Below are positions 5,223 through 7,755 of a stretch of 7,755 bases of DNA, piece after piece. Position numbers and translations under genes: made by a program. Origin of the DNA: UMGS1312 sp964631595 (GTDB lineage Bacteria; Bacillota; Clostridia; Oscillospirales; CAG-272); assembly GCA_964631595.1 (NCBI GenBank), contig CAZVXL010000047.1:1-7755 (forward strand), written 5' to 3'. The notes beneath the pieces are model-generated. The model saw only the letters and a program-made list of their open reading frames with translations, was not told the origin of the DNA and did not search any database. Position 1 is the first letter of the stretch. Each line of letters begins with the position of its first letter.

Positions 5223-6680
5223 ATGTCGAATATTATCCGCAAATTTTCACTATTTTTGGCGGCTGTCTCCGTTCTGTCCCTTACTTCCTGCGGGATAGTG
5301 GTCATCAACCGCGATAAATTCACGGGCGGCTCCGACAAGGAGGCAGGCGGTACGGAGACAGCTGAGGTCACCTCTCCTCCTGCTACTGTCAGCCCCGTTG
5401 AGAGAGATTATGAGACCGAGATAGAGGAAAGGCTTGCTTCCCTGCCCGCGACGGGCTATGACGGTGCGGTATTCAAGATCACATCCCCCGATGTCGCCGC
5501 CTTCGATTCCGAGGGGGACTATGAGGTCATCTCCTCCGCCGCCGCAAAGCGAAACAAGCGAATAAGCGACAGGTATTCCATATCGATCGTTGCATCAAAA
5601 GCCGATTACTCCGTGCTCTACGCCGAGGTAAAATCAGCCGCAAATTCGGGGATGTATTATTCCGATCTGCTGATGCTTCCGCAGAATATGATCTCATCAT
5701 TTGCCGCAGGCGGACTGCTCCTCAATATGCGGAGTATGCCCACGCTTGATTTTACCGCCGACTATTTTAACGAGAGCTCCGTTTCCGCCGCCTCCGGAGG
5801 ATTTCATTCATACGCCATTGCGGGAGATGCATCGATCTACCCGTATTCCCTGCCCGCGGTATTCTTTAACAAGCAGCTCTGCGAGGCGGTGGGAGTAGAT
5901 CCATATGCCCTTGTTAAATCCGGCGAATGGACTTGGGACAAATTCTTTGAGCTCTGCACCGTCGCCTCCGACGGTGAGACAGTCTTCGGCTGGGGCTCTA
6001 CCGAGCTCGGTGAGGCGGTATATGAGAGTGCGTTTGCATCTGTCGGCATGAGAATGGTTAAGTCCGGTATCATGCAGGTACCCTCCCTTGCCTTTGATGC
6101 CGACAGCTCTGCGCCTGCCGCCGATATTCTCAAAAGGCTTTACGCCCAAGAGGGCTCTCTCGGCGCAAGTGAGGGCGCTATATCAAGCTTTTCCGGTGGG
6201 TCTTCCGTATTTCAGATAGAACGCCTATCCGCTGCCGCAGCTCTGCGTGATACCGTCCTTTCGTGGGGCGTACTTCCCCTTCCGAATCTCAGCGGCGGAA
6301 CGGACTACATTTCTCTTTCCGGTGCTGATTGCCTCATGTTTACCTGTCCTTCTACCGTATCAACTCCCGATAAATCCTCACATATCCTCATGGCGCTCAA
6401 TGCCGCTTCCGCCGGAGAGATCAAGGATGCTTATATCGGATATTTTCAGTACAATCTCCTGCGTGACAACGAATCCGCAAATATGCTCGATTACATCTTT
6501 GACGGTGTGATCTATGATTTCGCATACACCTACGGTGATACCTACCAAAACATCGCAAACGGCACCTACGGGCTCATCAGAGATACGGCGATGACAAATT
6601 CGGATATAGGTACGCTGATAAAAAGACGGCAGGCTGCCGCCGACCGCACCTTCAATTCACAGTTCGGGCTGTCAAATTAA
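5223..6680 (+). CDS. Lipoprotein ABC-type extracellular solute-binding protein, probably sugar-type (family 1-like)
   Basis: This 485-aa lipid-anchored protein probably captures a solute, most likely a sugar, for an ABC importer. The start at 5223 follows AGGAGA (5211-5216) and opens a lipoprotein signal peptide: basic IIRK, a hydrophobic run, then lipobox LTSC with Cys23 as the lipidated residue. An acidic Ser/Thr/Pro-rich linker follows (about 33-65). The mature part has the family pattern: a beta strand DGAVFKITSP, SDLLMLPQN, then YSLPAVFFNKQLCEAVGVDP and GEWTWDKFFELC near residues 215-245. The C-terminal lobe ends in a helical region. Length is slightly above the usual 400-450. No permease or ATPase gene lies in the window, so it is an orphan here. 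The ligand cannot be told. The longer frame from 4971 would bury the signal peptide and is rejected. Confidence 0.88.
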   Translation: MSNIIRKFSLFLAAVSVLSLTSCGIVVINRDKFTGGSDKEAGGTETAEVTSPPATVSPVERDYETEIEERLASLPATGYDGAVFKITSPDVAAFDSEGDYEVISSAAAKRNKRISDRYSISIVASKADYSVLYAEVKSAANSGMYYSDLLMLPQNMISSFAAGGLLLNMRSMPTLDFTADYFNESSVSAASGGFHSYAIAGDASIYPYSLPAVFFNKQLCEAVGVDPYALVKSGEWTWDKFFELCTVASDGETVFGWGSTELGEAVYESAFASVGMRMVKSGIMQVPSLAFDADSSAPAADILKRLYAQEGSLGASEGAISSFSGGSSVFQIERLSAAAALRDTVLSWGVLPLPNLSGGTDYISLSGADCLMFTCPSTVSTPDKSSHILMALNAASAGEIKDAYIGYFQYNLLRDNESANMLDYIFDGVIYDFAYTYGDTYQNIANGTYGLIRDTAMTNSDIGTLIKRRQAAADRTFNSQFGLSN

Positions 6681-6685
6681 TTTGA
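6672..6685. repeat. Perfect 14-bp palindrome across the lipoprotein stop codon
   Basis: TCAAATTAATTTGA is its own reverse complement and spans the TAA at 6678-6680. A run of six T follows directly, so it may be a weak AT-rich terminator. It could equally be a binding site 17 bases upstream of the perR -35. Confidence 0.4.
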
Positions 6686-6702
6686 TTTTTTCGATTTTTC
6701 TA

Positions 6703-6731
6703 TTGACAAGCGACGGATGTTAGTGTATAAT
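6703..6731 (+). promoter_or_regulatory. Perfect consensus sigma-A promoter of perR-reverse rubrerythrin
   Basis: TTGACA (6703-6708) and TATAAT (6726-6731) match consensus at all 12 positions with a 17-base spacer. Such a strong promoter needs tight repression, which fits the adjacent PerR-box-like dyad. Confidence 0.95.
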
Positions 6732-6741
6732 AATATTAGGA

Positions 6742-6758
6742 TTAGGAATTATTCTTAA
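6742..6758 (+). promoter_or_regulatory. PerR-box-like operator
   Basis: TTAGGAAT-T-ATTCTTAA is a dyad with seven of eight arm positions paired. It lies right after the expected transcription start. The core AATTATT equals the centre of the B. subtilis PerR box TTATAATNATTATAA, while the outer positions differ. A tandem ATTAGG repeat (6735-6746) overlaps its left end. PerR bound here would repress its own operon. Confidence 0.6.
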
Positions 6759-6771
6759 AAGAGAGGCATAA

Positions 6772-7137
6772 ATGACAAAGCAGAGACAGCTTATATATGA
6801 TATTATCTCGACGTCACATTCACATCTGACTGCGGATTCAATTCATAAGCTTGCACAAAAGAGAATGCCGTCCATTGCGGTAGGTACCGTATACAGGAAT
6901 TTGAATCTGATGTGCGATGCCGGAGAGATAATGCGAGTGGTCATTGCCGGCGCTCCGGACAGATTTGACAAGAACCCCGTGTACCACGATCACGTGATAT
7001 GCGATCGGTGCGGTACTGTTTCGGATATCTGCACGACCGATCTTGAAAAGATCATTTCCGCGCAGACGGGAATTCCCGTCACTTCTTACGATCTCACAAT
7101 TCATTACATTTGTGATGAATGTCAGAAAAACAAATAA
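6772..7137 (+). CDS. perR: PerR, Fur-family peroxide-sensing repressor
   Basis: This 121-aa Fur-family regulator represses peroxide-defence genes until metal-catalysed oxidation of its histidines releases it from DNA. The winged helix spans about 1-60, with recognition segment AVGTVYRNLN. All five residues matching the B. subtilis PerR regulatory metal site are present: His18, Asp66 (in RFD, where Fur usually has Glu), His72, His74 and Asp85. The structural zinc site has both CxxC pairs, Cys77/Cys80 and Cys114/Cys117. The start is fixed by an in-frame TAA immediately before the ATG and by GAGAGG at 6761-6766. It is therefore about 20 residues shorter than usual and lacks the N-terminal helix. 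It is first in an operon with reverse rubrerythrin, a known PerR target in clostridia. A Fur or Zur role is less likely, given Asp66 and the partner. Confidence 0.9.
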   Translation: MTKQRQLIYDIISTSHSHLTADSIHKLAQKRMPSIAVGTVYRNLNLMCDAGEIMRVVIAGAPDRFDKNPVYHDHVICDRCGTVSDICTTDLEKIISAQTGIPVTSYDLTIHYICDECQKNK

Positions 7138-7163
7138 ATACCTACATAAAGGAGATAACAAAA

Positions 7164-7706
7164 ATGAAAAAATTCGTATGTTCCGTTTGCGGCTATGTTC
7201 ATGAGGGCGATTCCGCTCCCGAAAAATGTCCTCAGTGCGGTGTTCCCGCCGAGAAGTTCAAGGAGCAGTCCGGTGAGAAGACTTGGGCTGCGGAGCACGT
7301 TGTCGGCGTAGCAAAGGGCGTATCCGAGGATATTCTTGCGGATCTCAGAGCCAACTTTGAGGGTGAGTGCACCGAGGTCGGTATGTATCTTGCAATGGCA
7401 AGAGTCGCACACCGCGAGGGCTACCCCGAGATCGGTCTCTACTGGGAGAAGGCAGCTTATGAAGAGGCTGAGCACGCCGCAAAGTTTGCCGAGCTTCTCG
7501 GTGAGGTAGTTACCGATTCCACCAAGAAGAATCTCGAAATGAGAGTAGATGCCGAGAACGGCGCAACTGCCGGCAAGTTTGATCTTGCAAAGAGAGCAAA
7601 GGCTGCAAATCTTGATGCTATCCACGATACCGTTCATGAGATGGCACGTGACGAAGCCCGACACGGCAAGGCACTGAAGGGTCTGCTGGAGCGGTATTTT
7701 AAGTAA
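7164..7706 (+). CDS. rbr: Reverse rubrerythrin (N-terminal rubredoxin plus diiron domain), peroxide reductase
   Basis: This 180-aa cytoplasmic protein reduces hydrogen peroxide to water using electrons delivered through its rubredoxin centre. The rubredoxin domain is at the N-terminus (Cys6, Cys9, Cys22, Cys25 in CSVCG and CPQCG), the reverse of classical rubrerythrin. A four-helix ferritin-like domain (about 50-180) follows, with likely diiron ligands Glu68, Glu101 and His104 (EEAEH), Glu131, and Glu164 and His167 (DEARH). Its length matches clostridial reverse rubrerythrins. The start at 7164 follows AAAGGAG (7148-7154); an in-frame ATG at 7119 overlaps perR, lacks an SD and would add 15 unrelated residues. 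Only 26 bases separate it from perR and no promoter is seen between them, so it shares the PerR-controlled transcript. The codon choice is strongly biased, suggesting high expression. Confidence 0.95.
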   Translation: MKKFVCSVCGYVHEGDSAPEKCPQCGVPAEKFKEQSGEKTWAAEHVVGVAKGVSEDILADLRANFEGECTEVGMYLAMARVAHREGYPEIGLYWEKAAYEEAEHAAKFAELLGEVVTDSTKKNLEMRVDAENGATAGKFDLAKRAKAANLDAIHDTVHEMARDEARHGKALKGLLERYFK

Positions 7707-7724
7707 GATAAAACCACCTGAAAC

Positions 7725-7755
7725 AAGGGGGAGCGGAACATTCCGTTCCCTCTTT
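7725..7755 (+). terminator. Intrinsic terminator of the perR operon, cut by the window edge
   Basis: GGGAGCGGAA (7729-7738) pairs with TTCCGTTCCC (7741-7750) through one G-U. Further outer pairs run to 7725, and TCTTT begins a T tract at 7751 that leaves the window. Confidence 0.85.

Noticed and set aside
7122..7664. 180-codon minus-strand frame opposite reverse rubrerythrin
   Set aside because: It is a shadow of a strongly codon-biased gene, with no promoter or SD.
1..7755. CRISPR array, insertion sequence, tRNA, rRNA or origin
   Set aside because: I saw no regularly spaced repeats, transposase motifs, cloverleaf-like segments or clustered DnaA boxes.

Overview
The window looks like a chromosomal piece of a spore-forming, anaerobic, moderate-GC member of the Clostridia (Oscillospiraceae/Ruminococcaceae-like). 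This is inferred from a forespore sigma factor (SigG), a SleB/CwlJ-type cell-wall hydrolase with a clostridial-style copper-amine-oxidase-like domain, PerR with reverse rubrerythrin, and strong consensus sigma-A promoters with good Shine-Dalgarno sites. The exact taxon cannot be read from the sequence.

Layout. (1) 1-1350: a short C-terminal coding tail ends at 121 and is followed by a terminator whose 3' half overlaps the promoter of an unrecognised two-TM protein (205-1347). This block is visibly more AT-rich than the rest. (2) 1348-1613: a structured intergenic stretch with two inverted repeats, then a clean promoter and a leader. (3) 1614-2866: a two-gene, translationally coupled operon. 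A stand-alone 127-aa domain resembles the N-terminal accessory domain of GH32 fructan hydrolases, and it precedes a PfkB-family fructokinase-like sugar kinase; a strong terminator follows. (4) 2867-3836: a monocistronic sigG with a SigF-type promoter, a small leader hairpin and a weak SD. (5) 3860-3888: a hairpin shared between convergent genes. (6) 3897-4868, minus strand: an exported SleB-type hydrolase whose strong SD is separated from the AUG by an 11-bp stem-loop. (7) 5223-6680: a lipoprotein solute-binding protein with its own promoter and no transporter partners in view. (8) 6703-7755: a peroxide-defence operon with a perfect consensus promoter, a PerR-box-like dyad, perR, reverse rubrerythrin and a terminator.

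How the genes work together. PerR and reverse rubrerythrin form a self-contained peroxide-sensing and peroxide-detoxifying unit. The GH32-like domain and kinase suggest fructan or fructose use. SigG and the SleB-like hydrolase both suit a sporulation/germination lifestyle but are convergent, so they are not one operon. I see no mobile element, CRISPR array, tRNA or rRNA. No clearly new multi-gene system is evident. The most unusual points are the stand-alone GH32-like domain coupled to a kinase, the structured SD-AUG spacer of the hydrolase gene, and the AT-rich unknown at the left end.
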